Assembly (NCBI RefSeq): GCF_041346925.1
Contig: NZ_CP166840.1
Span: 1,054,001-1,118,000 of the forward strand
DNA length: 64,000 nucleotides
Source: Agaribacterium sp. ZY112
GTDB taxonomy: Bacteria; Pseudomonadota; Gammaproteobacteria; Pseudomonadales; Cellvibrionaceae
Reading direction: 5' to 3'
Below are positions 1-9,347 of the stretch, in pieces (the first letter of the stretch is position 1; each line of letters begins with the position of its first letter). Below the pieces are notes generated by a model. That model searched no databases. It saw only the letters and a program-made list of their open reading frames with translations, and was not told the DNA's origin. A program made the translations under genes and the position numbers.

Positions 1-391
1 TTAGCTCAAGATAAAGCTGAATACTGTTCTTACCAGTATTGTGTACATCAAAGGCAATATGCACTTCATCGTATTGTTCCCAGTTCCAAGGTTCAGTTGT
101 GGTGATGGTCGCTGTCGGGCGATACTCCGTAGCCCCAAAATCTATTTTTAGAGCTTTACCTTGGCCACTTGGGCTATCAATGAGTGCGCTTTTGGCATCC
201 TCGCCACTGTAGCTAAAACGTGGGTCGATCTTGTCAAAGTCGAGAATATGTTCAACGACAGGGTAGCTATCGTTGCTTGTTGTATCGATGGGGGTGCCAG
301 GTTCGGTGCTCTTATCTGATGAGCATGCGCTTAAACCGAGGCTTGCAACGAGGGCAAGTAAGGCGAGTTTATTATAAGTGTTATACGGCAT
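1..391 (-). CDS. Partial lipoprotein with agarase-like N-terminal domain
   Basis: The gene reads leftward and is cut by the window edge; 130 codons are visible. The start is the ATG at 391-389, preceded by GGAG. A lipoprotein signal is clear: a basic/hydrophobic N-terminus, then LGLSAC with the lipobox cysteine at residue 23, followed by Ser/Asp (no Asp directly at +2), so an outer-membrane lipoprotein is expected. After a Ser/Thr-rich linker, the visible part (ILDFD..., LKIDFG, EPWNWEQYDEVHIAFDVHN, QLYLEL) looks like the beta-sandwich, carbohydrate-binding-like domain that opens GH50-type agarases and related marine polysaccharide hydrolases. This is recalled resemblance, not a search result. 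The catalytic part, if any, lies outside the window. Confidence 0.6.
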   Translation of the reverse strand, partial: MPYNTYNKLALLALVASLGLSACSSDKSTEPGTPIDTTSNDSYPVVEHILDFDKIDPRFSYSGEDAKSALIDSPSGQGKALKIDFGATEYRPTATITTTEPWNWEQYDEVHIAFDVHNTGKNSIQLYLEL

Positions 392-454
392 CGCTATCTC
401 CATGTCGCCGAGCGGTAATGAGGTGTTGACTCTATAGATTAGCTTAAGGCTTGT

Positions 455-480
455 CGACAGCGCTTGTAGTTACGCTGTCG
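455..480 (-). terminator. Inverted repeat after rep, possible weak terminator
   Basis: A perfect 8-bp inverted repeat (CGACAGCG / CGCTGTCG, arms 455-462 and 473-480) lies just after the rep stop codon. No T-run follows in the direction of rep transcription, so it is only a weak candidate for a terminator or an mRNA 3' stabiliser. Confidence 0.3.
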
Positions 481-493
481 GTACAAGGTGCTG

Positions 494-2515
494 CTAGTCA
501 AACATATTCATTAACGAGCTTAGCGTCTCGGCGCCTTTTTTGTCGATCTGCTCTTGGCTGGCTTGGGCAAAACCTTCTAGCTCTATATCTTCTTCAGGGA
601 TCTCTTCAAGAAAGCGACTGGGCGTGGTGCTTTGTTTTTCGCCAAATTGTTTACGGGTGCCGGCCATGGTTAGTGTGAGGGTTTTTTTCGCACGGGTAAT
701 GCCCACGTAAGTGAGGCGGCGCTCTTCTTCGATATTATCTTCTTCGATGCTGGAGCGGTGAGGAAGTAATTCCTCTTCAAAGCCAACTAAGAAGACATGG
801 GGGAATTCAAGGCCTTTACTGGCATGCAAGGTCATTAACTGCACGCGATCGCTATCGTCTTCCTCTTCTTGCCGGTCGAGCATGTCGCGCAATAATAGCT
901 TGGAAATAGCGTCATTCAGCTTGGCCTCATTATCGGCGTGCTCGTCTTCATTGCGCTCTAAGGTGAATTTAATAGAGTCAATTAAGGTGTATACGTTCTC
1001 CCAGCGCTTTTCAGCTACTTTGGGAGAGCTGGCGTTTTGGTGCAACCAGCCTTCGTAGTCGATGTCTTCGAGCATCTCCTGAATGGCACCAATAGGCTCA
1101 TTGTTGTGGCAGTTGTTTTTAACGTGCTCGAGCCATAGGGCAAAGTCGCGTACTCGCTGGTGGCTCTTTTCTGGTAAAACTGAGGCTGCACCGAGCTCTG
1201 TACAGGCGCTGAGCAGACCGATATCACGCTCGGTGCTGTAACGGCCAAGGGCTTCGAGAGTCGAGGTGCCTATTTGCCGTCTAGGCGTATTAATGACTCG
1301 TAAAAAGGCGTTATCGTCATCAGGGTTGACCAGTAAGCGCAAGTAGGCCATCACGTCTTTCACCTCAGCTCGCGCAAAAAAGCTGGTGCCACCACTGATG
1401 TTGTAAGGCACTTGGTGGTGTTGCAGTTTTAGTTCGAGTAAACGGCTCTGGTGATTGCCTCGGTACAAAATAGCAAAGTCTTTAAAACCTAAACCGCGAC
1501 GCATTTTCTGAGTCAGGATTTCAGTGGCTACGCGCTCGGCTTCGGAGTCTTCACTGGGGCAGCGGATGGCGCGAATAGGCTCGCCCAAACCTAAGTCAGA
1601 CCATAGGGTCTTATCGAAATCATGGGGGTTATTACTGATAACTTCATTGGCTACCCGTAAAATTCGAGCTGTTGAACGGTAGTTCTGCTCCAGCTTAATG
1701 ACTTCAAGGCTAGGGAAGTCTTTTTTAAGTAGCACTAAGTTTTCAGGTCTTGCGCCGCGCCAAGCATAAATACTTTGGTCGTCATCGCCGACCACGGTTA
1801 GCGCACCACGGTGGCCAATAAGTTGCTTAACAAGTTCGTATTGGCTGGAGTTGGTATCTTGGTACTCATCGACCAGTAAGTAGCGAATACGCTGGCGCCA
1901 ACGTCCGAGTACCTCTTCGTTGTTTAAAAACAGCTGAGTAGGTAGGCGAATGAGGTCATCGAAATCAACAGCATTATATGCGCGCAAGGCATTGTTGTAG
2001 CGCTCATAAATAAAGGCAACGGTCTTTTCGCTATTGCTCTGAGCGATTTCAGCGGCCTGATCAGGTTCTATTAGGCCGCTTTTCCAGTTGCTGATTTGCA
2101 TCTGCACCATGTCGAGCAAGTCGGTATCTAAATCACCGTCGCGCAGCATAATTTCTTTAAGCAAGCCGCGAGCATCTTCACTATCAAAGATGCTGAAGCT
2201 GCTTTTATAGCCTAATGCCCTGCACTCTTTGCGAATGATATTGAGGCCGAGGTTGTGAAAGGTCGAGACAGTTAGGCCGCGTGCGGCTTTGCCTTGCACC
2301 AGCTTACCAACACGCTCTTTCATCTCGCGAGCTGCTTTATTGGTAAAGGTAACGGCCGCGACATGGCGAGCACTGAGACCGCACTCTTGAATAAGGTAAG
2401 CGATTTTACGAGTGATAACACTGGTTTTACCACTGCCCGCACCAGCTAAGACGAGGCAGGGCCCGTCGATATAATCAACGGCTTGTTGTTGGCGGGGATT
2501 AAGACGGTTGGCCAC
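494..2515 (-). CDS. rep: ATP-dependent DNA helicase Rep (UvrD family)
   Basis: Superfamily 1A 3'-5' helicase of 673 residues, the same length as E. coli Rep. It opens with LNPRQQQAV (Q motif) and Walker A GAGSGKT near residue 25. It also has motif Ia TFTNKAAREMKERV, motif II DEYQDTN, motif III GDDDQSIYAWRGA, motif IV QNYRS, motif V LMTLHASKGLEF and motif VI EERRLTYVGITRA. These separate it from UvrD by the close match to Rep in the first 80 residues. Rep travels with the replisome and removes proteins ahead of the fork. The chosen start is GTG at 2515-2513, which puts the N-terminus two residues ahead of the E. coli one. It is followed by the partial lipoprotein after a 102-bp gap. Confidence 0.96.
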   Translation of the reverse strand: MANRLNPRQQQAVDYIDGPCLVLAGAGSGKTSVITRKIAYLIQECGLSARHVAAVTFTNKAAREMKERVGKLVQGKAARGLTVSTFHNLGLNIIRKECRALGYKSSFSIFDSEDARGLLKEIMLRDGDLDTDLLDMVQMQISNWKSGLIEPDQAAEIAQSNSEKTVAFIYERYNNALRAYNAVDFDDLIRLPTQLFLNNEEVLGRWRQRIRYLLVDEYQDTNSSQYELVKQLIGHRGALTVVGDDDQSIYAWRGARPENLVLLKKDFPSLEVIKLEQNYRSTARILRVANEVISNNPHDFDKTLWSDLGLGEPIRAIRCPSEDSEAERVATEILTQKMRRGLGFKDFAILYRGNHQSRLLELKLQHHQVPYNISGGTSFFARAEVKDVMAYLRLLVNPDDDNAFLRVINTPRRQIGTSTLEALGRYSTERDIGLLSACTELGAASVLPEKSHQRVRDFALWLEHVKNNCHNNEPIGAIQEMLEDIDYEGWLHQNASSPKVAEKRWENVYTLIDSIKFTLERNEDEHADNEAKLNDAISKLLLRDMLDRQEEEDDSDRVQLMTLHASKGLEFPHVFLVGFEEELLPHRSSIEEDNIEEERRLTYVGITRAKKTLTLTMAGTRKQFGEKQSTTPSRFLEEIPEEDIELEGFAQASQEQIDKKGAETLSSLMNMFD

Positions 2516-2585
2516 GGGCAGTACTTCTAAGCGGCTATTGTTGGTCGCGCATTCTAGCAGATAGCTTAGCGAAGCCCGAGTGCTT

Positions 2586-4106
2586 TTATCCGTTTAAGCG
2601 GCTGTAAAAACGATCGAAGTTTCGATAACCAAGGGCTTCACTAAGATCGGTTGAATTAATCTCTGAGCGCTTATCTAGATCGGCAATACTGCGTGCTACT
2701 CGCAAGATGCGGTCGTAGGCACGGGGACTGAGTTGCAGTTTTTCCATCGCTTTGGCGAGTAAGCTTTGCTCGTTTTGGCCGAGCTTGCAGTGTGTTCTTA
2801 GGGCCTCACCCTGAAGTTCAGCATTGCTGCAATCTTGGCGCGCTAACTGGCGTTGGCGACTTCGTTCAACACGCAGGCGAATGTGGTGTGAGCGTTCGGC
2901 TTTTTGTCTCGGTTCTTGATGAAACTGTTCAATAGCCAGTCTATCTACCTGCACCTGCAGGTCGATGCGATCGAGCAAGGGGCCCGATATTTTGTCTTTG
3001 TAGGCGAGAATACGGCCAGGTGAGCACGTACAGCGTTGGCTACCATCGCCAAAGTGGCCACAGGGGCAAGGGTTCATTGCCGCGATAAGTTGGAAGCGAG
3101 CTGGAAAATTTACTTGGGCTTTGGCGCGGCTAATACAGATTTGGCCGCTTTCCATCGGTTCACGCAAAACTTCTAAGACACTGCGCTTAAACTCGGGTAA
3201 TTCATCAAGAAATAAGACACCTCGATGGGCTAAGCTTATCTCCCCAGGGCGCGGTTGGCTGCCTCCACCAACAAGGGCCGGAGCCGATGCGCTGTGGTGA
3301 GGGCTGCGAAATGGTCTTTGCAAGCTGGGTGCTTGACGCTGCTCACTTGGCTTAAGTGAGTTAATGCTTGCTACCTCTAAAGCCTGTTGGTGCTCGAGTG
3401 GCGGTAAGACACTCGCTAGGCGCCCTGCAAGCATACTTTTACCTGTACCTGGGGAGCCAAAAAGCAGTACGTTGTGAGCGCCACTGGCGGCAATCTCTAA
3501 AGCCCGTTTGGCGCTTTCTTGACCAACGACATCAGCCATATCCATTGTGTAGTCTGCGTCACAGAAGCTTTGCCCCTGTGCTCTCGGCAAGCTTTCTCGG
3601 CCGTGTAAATCTGCACAAACCTGAAGTAAGTTTGCTGCACATTTGGCCGCGCCTTCTGCACAAAGGCTCACCTCGTTTTCATTGGTTTTAGCGATAATCA
3701 AGTGGCGGTCAGCTTTATTGGCGGCAACGGTTGCCGGGATACTGCCACTCACTCCACGCAGGTCTCCATTAAGCGCAAGCTCACCTAGAAACTCGTAGTC
3801 TTGTAGGCGTTCATTCGGTACTTGCTCAGAGGCTGCCAAAATACTAACCGCGATAGCTAGGTCAAAACGAGCGCCTTCTTTGGGTAAATCTGCGGGCGCT
3901 AAATTAATGGTGATGCGTTTTTGTGGGAATTCAAAATGGCTATTAATTAAGGCGCTGCGAACCCGATCTTTGCTTTCACGTACGCTGGCTTCGGGCATGC
4001 CAACAATCGTAAAACCGGGTAAGCCATTGCTAAGGTGGCATTCAACAGTGACGTTGGGGGCGTCCACGCCGAGTTGGGCGCGGCTGTGCACAGTGGCGAG
4101 AGTCAT
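2586..4106 (-). CDS. comM: ComM/YifB family Mg-chelatase-like AAA+ ATPase
   Basis: About 506 residues, the family's usual length. The N-terminal Lon-protease-like fold (VHSRAQLGVDAP, LPGFTIVGMPE, KRITINLAPADLPKEG, ARFDLAIAV) is followed by an AAA+ core with Walker A GSPGTGKS, Walker B GVLFLDELPEF and a Mg-chelatase C-terminus. CPCGHFGD and RCTC look like the zinc-binding insert. In naturally competent bacteria ComM is a hexameric helicase that promotes branch migration during integration of incoming DNA; that role is known from the family. Two in-frame ATGs exist (4112 and 4106). The second has AAGG at good spacing and aligns with family starts, so it was chosen. Confidence 0.93.
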   Translation of the reverse strand: MTLATVHSRAQLGVDAPNVTVECHLSNGLPGFTIVGMPEASVRESKDRVRSALINSHFEFPQKRITINLAPADLPKEGARFDLAIAVSILAASEQVPNERLQDYEFLGELALNGDLRGVSGSIPATVAANKADRHLIIAKTNENEVSLCAEGAAKCAANLLQVCADLHGRESLPRAQGQSFCDADYTMDMADVVGQESAKRALEIAASGAHNVLLFGSPGTGKSMLAGRLASVLPPLEHQQALEVASINSLKPSEQRQAPSLQRPFRSPHHSASAPALVGGGSQPRPGEISLAHRGVLFLDELPEFKRSVLEVLREPMESGQICISRAKAQVNFPARFQLIAAMNPCPCGHFGDGSQRCTCSPGRILAYKDKISGPLLDRIDLQVQVDRLAIEQFHQEPRQKAERSHHIRLRVERSRQRQLARQDCSNAELQGEALRTHCKLGQNEQSLLAKAMEKLQLSPRAYDRILRVARSIADLDKRSEINSTDLSEALGYRNFDRFYSRLNG

Positions 4107-4123
4107 AGGCATCCTTGTCTACG

Positions 4124-4148
4124 TAAGCGAAGCATCCGTGTTCGCTTA
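4124..4148 (-). other. Inverted repeat between ubiK and comM
   Basis: A perfect 8-bp hairpin (TAAGCGAA / TTCGCTTA, 9-nt loop) lies in the 60-bp gap upstream of comM. There is no T-tract, so a terminator is unlikely; it may affect comM translation or be chance. Confidence 0.25.
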
Positions 4149-4168
4149 TAGAGTGTAGCTCGCTGAGC

Positions 4169-4405
4169 TTAGAGTTTCTTCTCTAACTCGCTGATTTGTT
4201 GTTCTAATTGTTCGATTTTAGCTCGGCTACGTTCAAGCACCGCTTGCTGAGCATCAAATTCTTCACGGCTTACCAAGTTGAGTTTGCGCAGGGAGGATTC
4301 AAGCAAGACCTTCATCTTTGCTTCGCCGTCGTTTTTTAATTCACTAAAGGCTTCAGGGCCTTGAGGTAATTTTGAAAGCAATTCTTTGGCTAGTTGATCA
4401 ATCAT
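4169..4405 (-). CDS. ubiK: Ubiquinone biosynthesis accessory factor UbiK
   Basis: Small protein of 78 residues beginning MIDQLAKELLSKLP. The middle carries LRKLNLVSREEFDAQ, the hallmark of the UbiK (YqiC, BMFP) family. The last 30 residues are a Leu/Glu/Lys heptad-rich coiled coil that trimerises in the family. UbiK helps the aerobic ubiquinone pathway together with UbiJ. The ATG at 4405-4403 matches the family start; an in-frame TTG two codons upstream is less likely. It is divergent from ureD, and the 147-bp gap must hold promoters for both directions. Confidence 0.9.
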   Translation of the reverse strand: MIDQLAKELLSKLPQGPEAFSELKNDGEAKMKVLLESSLRKLNLVSREEFDAQQAVLERSRAKIEQLEQQISELEKKL

Positions 4406-4552
4406 GGGCAATCTCAGGAGATAACTAAAAAGCTATTTTAGCTTAAAAACAGAATAAAAATACGCTCTTGAGAGTCAATTACTTAGCTGTACTTGAGCGT
4501 TGTCATCGCTTGCGCTAAGGTCTGTGCTGACTTTCCATATAGTATTTAGTTT

Positions 4553-5473
4553 ATGGCTCTTATCATCGAGCTTGCCGCACCTATTAAGGGCAATACATTC
4601 CAAGAAAAGTGTAAAAGCAGTGCATTAAAACGAAGCTGGCTTGCTCGTTTAACGCTTAATTATGAGCTTCGTAAACAGCGCAGCACATTGGTACGCAGTG
4701 AGCATCAAGGCCCTTTGCGTGTACAGCGACCGTTTTATCCAGAGGAAGATGGTTGTTGTCATACCTATATTTTGCACCCTCCGGGTGGAATGGCTGTTGG
4801 CGATACATTGCACATCACAGCCGAGCTTAACGAGGGCACGTCGGTACTTTTTACTACACCATCAGCTGGAAAAATGTACGGTACTTTAAGTGTCGACAGG
4901 GATGCACTTATGCCTCAGCGTCAGTGTGTTTCTCTGCATGTTAAAAACAATGCTATTGCAGAGTGGCTGCCTCAAGAAACGATTGTATTTGATGGTGCTC
5001 AAGCTCGTTTGGATGCAGAGTTTCATCTGCAAGCTAGTGGCAAACTAATTGCGTGGGATATTGTACGTTTGGGGCGAGCTGCAAGTGGTGAGCAGTTTAA
5101 AACTGGCAGTTGCAGGCAGAAATTAAGTTTATTTATTGATGGGCGCTTACACTATCACGAGCTCAACCCAATGTATGCGAACAGTAATAAAATGCAAGCG
5201 CGCTGGGGGCTGCAAGCCAAGAATACACTGGCTACTATGATTGCTACGGTTAAGTTAAACCGTGATCAGCAAGACCAACTGGTTGAGTTATTAGAAAACT
5301 ACAGTGATGAGTCGTGTCTTTGGGGGCTGACTCAAAAAGATGATTTATTAATTGTTCGTTATTTAGGTAACAACATTCTTAATTGCCGAAATGGCTTAGA
5401 GTGTTTGTGGGCCAAGCTTCGACCCTTAATGGTTGATAAGTGCGCAGTTACCCCACGTATTTGGAATACTTAA
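4553..5473 (+). CDS. ureD: Urease accessory protein UreD
   Basis: 306 residues. UreD/UreH binds the UreABC apoenzyme and, with UreF and UreG, delivers nickel and CO2 to the active site. Family signatures seen: GPLRVQRPFYPE, HPPGGMAVGD, FTTPSAGKMY, NNAIAEWLPQETIVFDGA and WDIVRLGRAASGE. The start is the only Met before the conserved region and has no clear Shine-Dalgarno, so the N-terminus (about 20 residues longer than usual) is uncertain. It is the first gene of the ureDABCE run, 27 bp ahead of ureA. Confidence 0.95.
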   Translation: MALIIELAAPIKGNTFQEKCKSSALKRSWLARLTLNYELRKQRSTLVRSEHQGPLRVQRPFYPEEDGCCHTYILHPPGGMAVGDTLHITAELNEGTSVLFTTPSAGKMYGTLSVDRDALMPQRQCVSLHVKNNAIAEWLPQETIVFDGAQARLDAEFHLQASGKLIAWDIVRLGRAASGEQFKTGSCRQKLSLFIDGRLHYHELNPMYANSNKMQARWGLQAKNTLATMIATVKLNRDQQDQLVELLENYSDESCLWGLTQKDDLLIVRYLGNNILNCRNGLECLWAKLRPLMVDKCAVTPRIWNT

Positions 5474-5500
5474 GAATAAAGTTTGTAACGAGGAAAACTC

Positions 5501-5803
5501 ATGGACTTAAGCCCAAGAGATAAAGACAAATTGTTGATTTTTACAGCGGCATTACTAGCCGAGCGCCGCAAAGCTAAAGGCTTAAAGTTAAATTATCCAG
5601 AAGCCGTTGCATTAATTAGTGCGGAAATTATGGAAGGCGCTCGAGAGGGAAAAACCGTTGCAGAGTTGATGAGTTATGGCCGTACCATTTTAAGTGCGGA
5701 AGATGTGATGGATGGTATTGCCGATCTTATCCATGATGTGCAGGTTGAAGCTACTTTCCCCGACGGAACCAAGCTGGTTACCGTGCATCAACCCATCGTT
5801 TAA
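5501..5803 (+). CDS. ureA: Urease gamma subunit UreA
   Basis: 100 residues, the standard size for the bacterial gamma subunit: [35 protein letters not shown], then [18 protein letters not shown] and [19 protein letters not shown]. It forms the (UreABC)3 cytoplasmic urease trimer that hydrolyses urea to ammonia and carbamate. GAGGAA precedes the ATG. Nine bases separate its stop from ureB, so the two are surely co-translated. Confidence 0.98.
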   Translation: MDLSPRDKDKLLIFTAALLAERRKAKGLKLNYPEAVALISAEIMEGAREGKTVAELMSYGRTILSAEDVMDGIADLIHDVQVEATFPDGTKLVTVHQPIV

Positions 5804-5812
5804 GGACTTGAT

Positions 5813-6118
5813 ATGAAATTAGGTGAGATTCTTGTCGAAGAAGGTCAGCTCGAATTAAATGCTGGTCGCAGAACCTTAAGCATGTCTATTGCTAATGTTG
5901 GAGATAGGCCGATTCAAGTGGGTTCACATTATCACTTTTATGAAACTAATTTAGCTTTACGTTTTGATCGGGAAGCTGCTCGAGGTATGCGTTTAAATAT
6001 TGCCGCTGGAACAGCTGTGCGCTTTGAACCGGGCCAAGAGCGAGAAATAGAATTAGTGGAGCTAGCTGGCAAGCGCGAGGTATATGGCTTTCGCGGTGAT
6101 GTCATGGGGCCACTCTAA
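5813..6118 (+). CDS. ureB: Urease beta subunit UreB
   Basis: 101 residues, starting [19 protein letters not shown]. Family blocks: [37 protein letters not shown] and [12 protein letters not shown]. The beta subunit packs against UreC and helps hold the flap over the active site. It is a separate polypeptide, as in most proteobacteria, and not fused to UreA as in Helicobacter. AGGA lies before the ATG. Confidence 0.98.
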   Translation: MKLGEILVEEGQLELNAGRRTLSMSIANVGDRPIQVGSHYHFYETNLALRFDREAARGMRLNIAAGTAVRFEPGQEREIELVELAGKREVYGFRGDVMGPL

Positions 6119-6184
6119 TGATATTTGTAACATGCTTGGACGAACTCAACTGAAGCTATAAGTAGAGAAAGGATTAGAAACACC

Positions 6185-7888
6185 ATGGCAAAAATAGATC
6201 GTCGTGCTTATGCCGATATGTTTGGTCCAACTGTTGGTGACCGTGTTCGCTTGGGCGATACCGAATTATTCATCGAAGTGGAAAAAGATCACACCATCTA
6301 TGGCGAAGAAGTAAAATTTGGTGGCGGTAAAGTTATTCGGGATGGAATGGGACAGAGCCAAGCTAGCTGTGCCGATACGCCCGATACCGTGATTACCAAT
6401 GCTTTAATTTTGGACCACTGGGGAATTGAAAAAGCGGATGTCGCTATTAAAGCCGGGCGTATTGTTGGCATAGGTAAAGCAGGTAATCCCGACATTCAAC
6501 CGGGGGTGACAATTGAAGTAGGCCCTGGTACCGAAGTGATTGCTGGCGAAGGTCAAATACTTACAGCCGGTGGTATTGATGCCCACATTCATTTTATTTG
6601 TCCGCAGCAAATTGAAGAAGCCTTAATGAGTGGTATTACCACCATGATCGGAGGGGGAACAGGGCCGGCAACCGGAACCAATGCAACTACATGTACGCCC
6701 GGGCCGTGGCATATCGGTAAAATGTTACAGGCCGCTGAAGCCTTCCCAATGAACATTGGTTTTTTAGGTAAGGGTAATGCCAGCTTACCGCTGCCACTGA
6801 ACGAGCAGCTTGAAGCCGGTGCTCTTGGTTTAAAACTGCACGAAGATTGGGGTACAACCCCCGCTTCTATTGATAATTGTTTGAGTGTTGCGGAAAACTA
6901 CGATGTACAAGTTGCGATTCATACAGACACTTTAAATGAAAGTGGCTTTGTGGAAGATACTATTGCTGCATTTAAGGGACGTACTATTCACACCTACCAC
7001 ACTGAAGGTGCAGGTGGTGGTCACGCTCCGGATATTATTAAAGCTTGTGGCAGTGACAATGTCCTGCCCTCGTCAACTAATCCTACTCGGCCTTATACGA
7101 TAAATACTGTCGATGAACATTTAGATATGTTGATGGTATGTCATCACTTAGATCCTAATATTCCTGAAGATGTTGCGTTTGCTGATTCACGCATTCGTAA
7201 AGAAACGATTGCTGCAGAAGATATTCTGCATGATTTAGGGGCTTTTTCGATGATTTCATCTGACTCGCAGGCAATGGGGCGTGTTGGTGAAGTCGTTTGT
7301 CGAACTTGGCAAACTGCCCATAAAATGAAAATTCAGCGTGGCCCTTTGGCAGAAGATTGTGAACGTCATGATAATTTTCGCGCTAAACGTTATATTGCAA
7401 AGTACACAATCAACCCAGCTTTAGCTCATGGTGTAGCGCATGAGGTGGGTTCGGTTGAAGTAGGAAAGTTTGCCGATTTAGTATTATGGAAGCCAGCATT
7501 CTTTGGCATCAAACCATCGATTATTATGAAGGGTGGCGCAATTGCTGCGGCTCCGATGGGTGATCCAAATGCCTCTATTCCGACTCCGCAACCGGTTCAT
7601 TATCGGCCAATGTTTGCGGCCTTTGGTAAAGCCCTGCACGAAACCTCTTTAAGTTTTGTTTCGCAAGCAGCGTTGGATGCAGGCTTAGCGGGGAGCCTGG
7701 AGTTAGAGCGCCGTTTAGTCGCGGTTAAGAATTGTCGAAGTGTTAAAAAACAATCAATGATCCACAATCATTGGCAGCCAACCGTTGATGTTGACCCTGA
7801 AACCTATGAGGTGCGCGCAGATGGTGAACTATTAACCTGTGAACCTGCAGATGTATTGCCCTTAGCTCAGCGTTATTCTCTGTTCTAA
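6185..7888 (+). CDS. ureC: Urease alpha (catalytic) subunit UreC
   Basis: 567 residues, canonical. All active-site residues are seen at standard numbering: nickel ligands H134 and H136 in [11 protein letters not shown], carbamylated K217 in GLKLHEDWG with H219, flap Cys319 and the general base H320 in MVCHHLDP, and the late ligand Asp in [12 protein letters not shown]. Metal-dependent amidohydrolase fold. The enzyme should be fully active once nickel is inserted by UreDEFG. AAGGA lies about 12 nt upstream of the ATG. Confidence 0.99.
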   Translation: MAKIDRRAYADMFGPTVGDRVRLGDTELFIEVEKDHTIYGEEVKFGGGKVIRDGMGQSQASCADTPDTVITNALILDHWGIEKADVAIKAGRIVGIGKAGNPDIQPGVTIEVGPGTEVIAGEGQILTAGGIDAHIHFICPQQIEEALMSGITTMIGGGTGPATGTNATTCTPGPWHIGKMLQAAEAFPMNIGFLGKGNASLPLPLNEQLEAGALGLKLHEDWGTTPASIDNCLSVAENYDVQVAIHTDTLNESGFVEDTIAAFKGRTIHTYHTEGAGGGHAPDIIKACGSDNVLPSSTNPTRPYTINTVDEHLDMLMVCHHLDPNIPEDVAFADSRIRKETIAAEDILHDLGAFSMISSDSQAMGRVGEVVCRTWQTAHKMKIQRGPLAEDCERHDNFRAKRYIAKYTINPALAHGVAHEVGSVEVGKFADLVLWKPAFFGIKPSIIMKGGAIAAAPMGDPNASIPTPQPVHYRPMFAAFGKALHETSLSFVSQAALDAGLAGSLELERRLVAVKNCRSVKKQSMIHNHWQPTVDVDPETYEVRADGELLTCEPADVLPLAQRYSLF

Positions 7889-7958
7889 GTAATAGAGCGG
7901 ACTCAATGTTTGATAAAGTAGTGACGCTGTTTTTAGAGAAAAGATTTAAGAATTTTAT

Positions 7959-8405
7959 ATGTTAGAAGCACACAAAATTACTCACCTTCATGAAGGTGAT
8001 AAATATTTAGAAGTGATCGCTAGTTTTGAAGAACGTAAAAAGAGTCGTTATCGTACATCAACCAGTTGTGGTCAAGAGCTTGGTTGGTTTATCGAGCGTG
8101 GTTATGTGTTGCAAGAAGGTGATGTATTAGTCTGTAATGATGGCACCCTAGTTGTCGTTCGTTGCGCGGATGAGAAAGTGAGTAATGTTACTGCAAAAGA
8201 TGAACTTAGCTTATTAAGGGCAGCCTATCATCTTGGTAATCGCCATGTACCTTTACAAGTGAGATTAAACTTTCTTCGTTATCAAGAAGATTACGTACTT
8301 GACGATATGGTTAAAGGTTTAGGTTTAACGGTAGAGCACATTGAGGCGCCTTTTGAGCCTGAAAATGGTGCTTATGGTGGTGGCCATCATCACCATGATC
8401 ATTAA
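7959..8405 (+). CDS. ureE: Urease accessory nickel chaperone UreE
   Basis: 148 residues. An N-terminal peptide-binding-like domain (EERKKSRYRTSTSCGQELGWF, YVLQEGDVLVCNDGTLVVV) is followed by the metal-binding domain with AAYHLGNRHVPLQV, whose GNRHVP holds the conserved interface His. The C-terminus ends GGGHHHHDH, a short His-rich nickel tail. UreE carries nickel to UreG. It closes the first urease gene run; ureF and ureG lie 11.5 kb further on. It converges on the response-regulator gene with only 27 bp between stops. Confidence 0.96.
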   Translation: MLEAHKITHLHEGDKYLEVIASFEERKKSRYRTSTSCGQELGWFIERGYVLQEGDVLVCNDGTLVVVRCADEKVSNVTAKDELSLLRAAYHLGNRHVPLQVRLNFLRYQEDYVLDDMVKGLGLTVEHIEAPFEPENGAYGGGHHHHDH

Positions 8406-8432
8406 TTTATAGTCCGTGCATATGGATTTTTA

Positions 8433-9347
8433 TCAAAGTAACTGAATTTTCTGTAAGCAGTTCATTGCAAGGCCTGCGGCGGCGGTTCGGTTCTCTACAT
8501 TTAGCTTGCGAAATAATTGCTCCAAGTGTTTGTTAACTGTGCGCGGGCTCATATCGAGTATTAAGGCGATATCCCTATTCGCCTTGCCTCTAGCAAGCCA
8601 CATAAAAACATCGGCTTCTCTGGGAGTAATAGGGAAGTTTTTAAGTAGCACGGTGCGTTCGTCTAAATCGTTTTCGTCGACCAAGCGGATAAGGTGGTCA
8701 CCACTTCGCGAAAGGCCAATATAGACAGCCACATAGCTATGCTCAGAAGATTTAAAGTGGTTTTTATTACCTTTGTCAGGGCTTCGTTTTAGCCAGGTTT
8801 GTAAAGAATCTAGTAGCTTAGATAGAAGTGCAGCTTGATCGAGCTGGTTAATAATTTTTCCTGCTTCAGGGGTAGACCAAGAGACGCCTCGCTGCGCATC
8901 CAGTGCCAGTACATTTTGGCCTGCATGATCAAGCGCACTTTGGGCGTCTTTTGCCGCTCTTGCTAAGGTCAGATGGGTCTTTATTCGTGCAATTAGCTCT
9001 TGGGGTTTGATTGGCTTGGTCAAAAAATCAGTTCCGCCAACATCAAAACCTCTAACAATACTGTCTGTATCACTTAAGCCTGTCATAAAAATAATAGGGG
9101 TATTTTGTAATGCAGGTATCGCTTTAATATTAAGGCAGGTTTGAAAGCCATCGATAGTTGGCATTAATGCATCCAACAAGATGATATCTGGCTGCATCTT
9201 TTCTGCGATACTAAGCGCTTGATTGCCATCAAGCGCAACAAGTGTTGTCATTTCAGCAGGCTCCAAGATTCTACTGATAAGGCCAAGAGCTTCAGGAGAG
9301 TCATCAACAGCTAGCACAACATTGGTATTGGTACTGGTTCTATTCAT
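8433..9347 (-). CDS. LuxR/NarL-type response regulator, partner of the NCS1-kinase
   Basis: 304 residues. Receiver domain at about 10-130: the acidic pair is in AVDDSPE, phospho-acceptor D59 in ILLDALMPTIDG, Thr in FMTGLSD and Lys in FLTKPIKP. A poorly conserved linker (about 135-230) precedes a C-terminal LuxR helix-turn-helix (ITPREADVFMWLARGKANRDIA, MSPRTVNKHLEQLFRKL). The ATG at 9347-9345 overlaps the end of the kinase gene by 8 bp, showing translational coupling; an in-frame TTG upstream is unlikely. By position it is the output of the hybrid kinase and likely controls the nearby urea/amide genes. The direct-repeat sites at 12928 and 17979 are candidate targets (inference). Confidence 0.9.
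   Translation of the reverse strand: MNRTSTNTNVVLAVDDSPEALGLISRILEPAEMTTLVALDGNQALSIAEKMQPDIILLDALMPTIDGFQTCLNIKAIPALQNTPIIFMTGLSDTDSIVRGFDVGGTDFLTKPIKPQELIARIKTHLTLARAAKDAQSALDHAGQNVLALDAQRGVSWSTPEAGKIINQLDQAALLSKLLDSLQTWLKRSPDKGNKNHFKSSEHSYVAVYIGLSRSGDHLIRLVDENDLDERTVLLKNFPITPREADVFMWLARGKANRDIALILDMSPRTVNKHLEQLFRKLNVENRTAAAGLAMNCLQKIQLL

Noticed and set aside
220..429. Open frame on the plus strand over the partial lipoprotein
   Set aside because: The minus-strand lipoprotein with ribosome site and lipobox explains the region.
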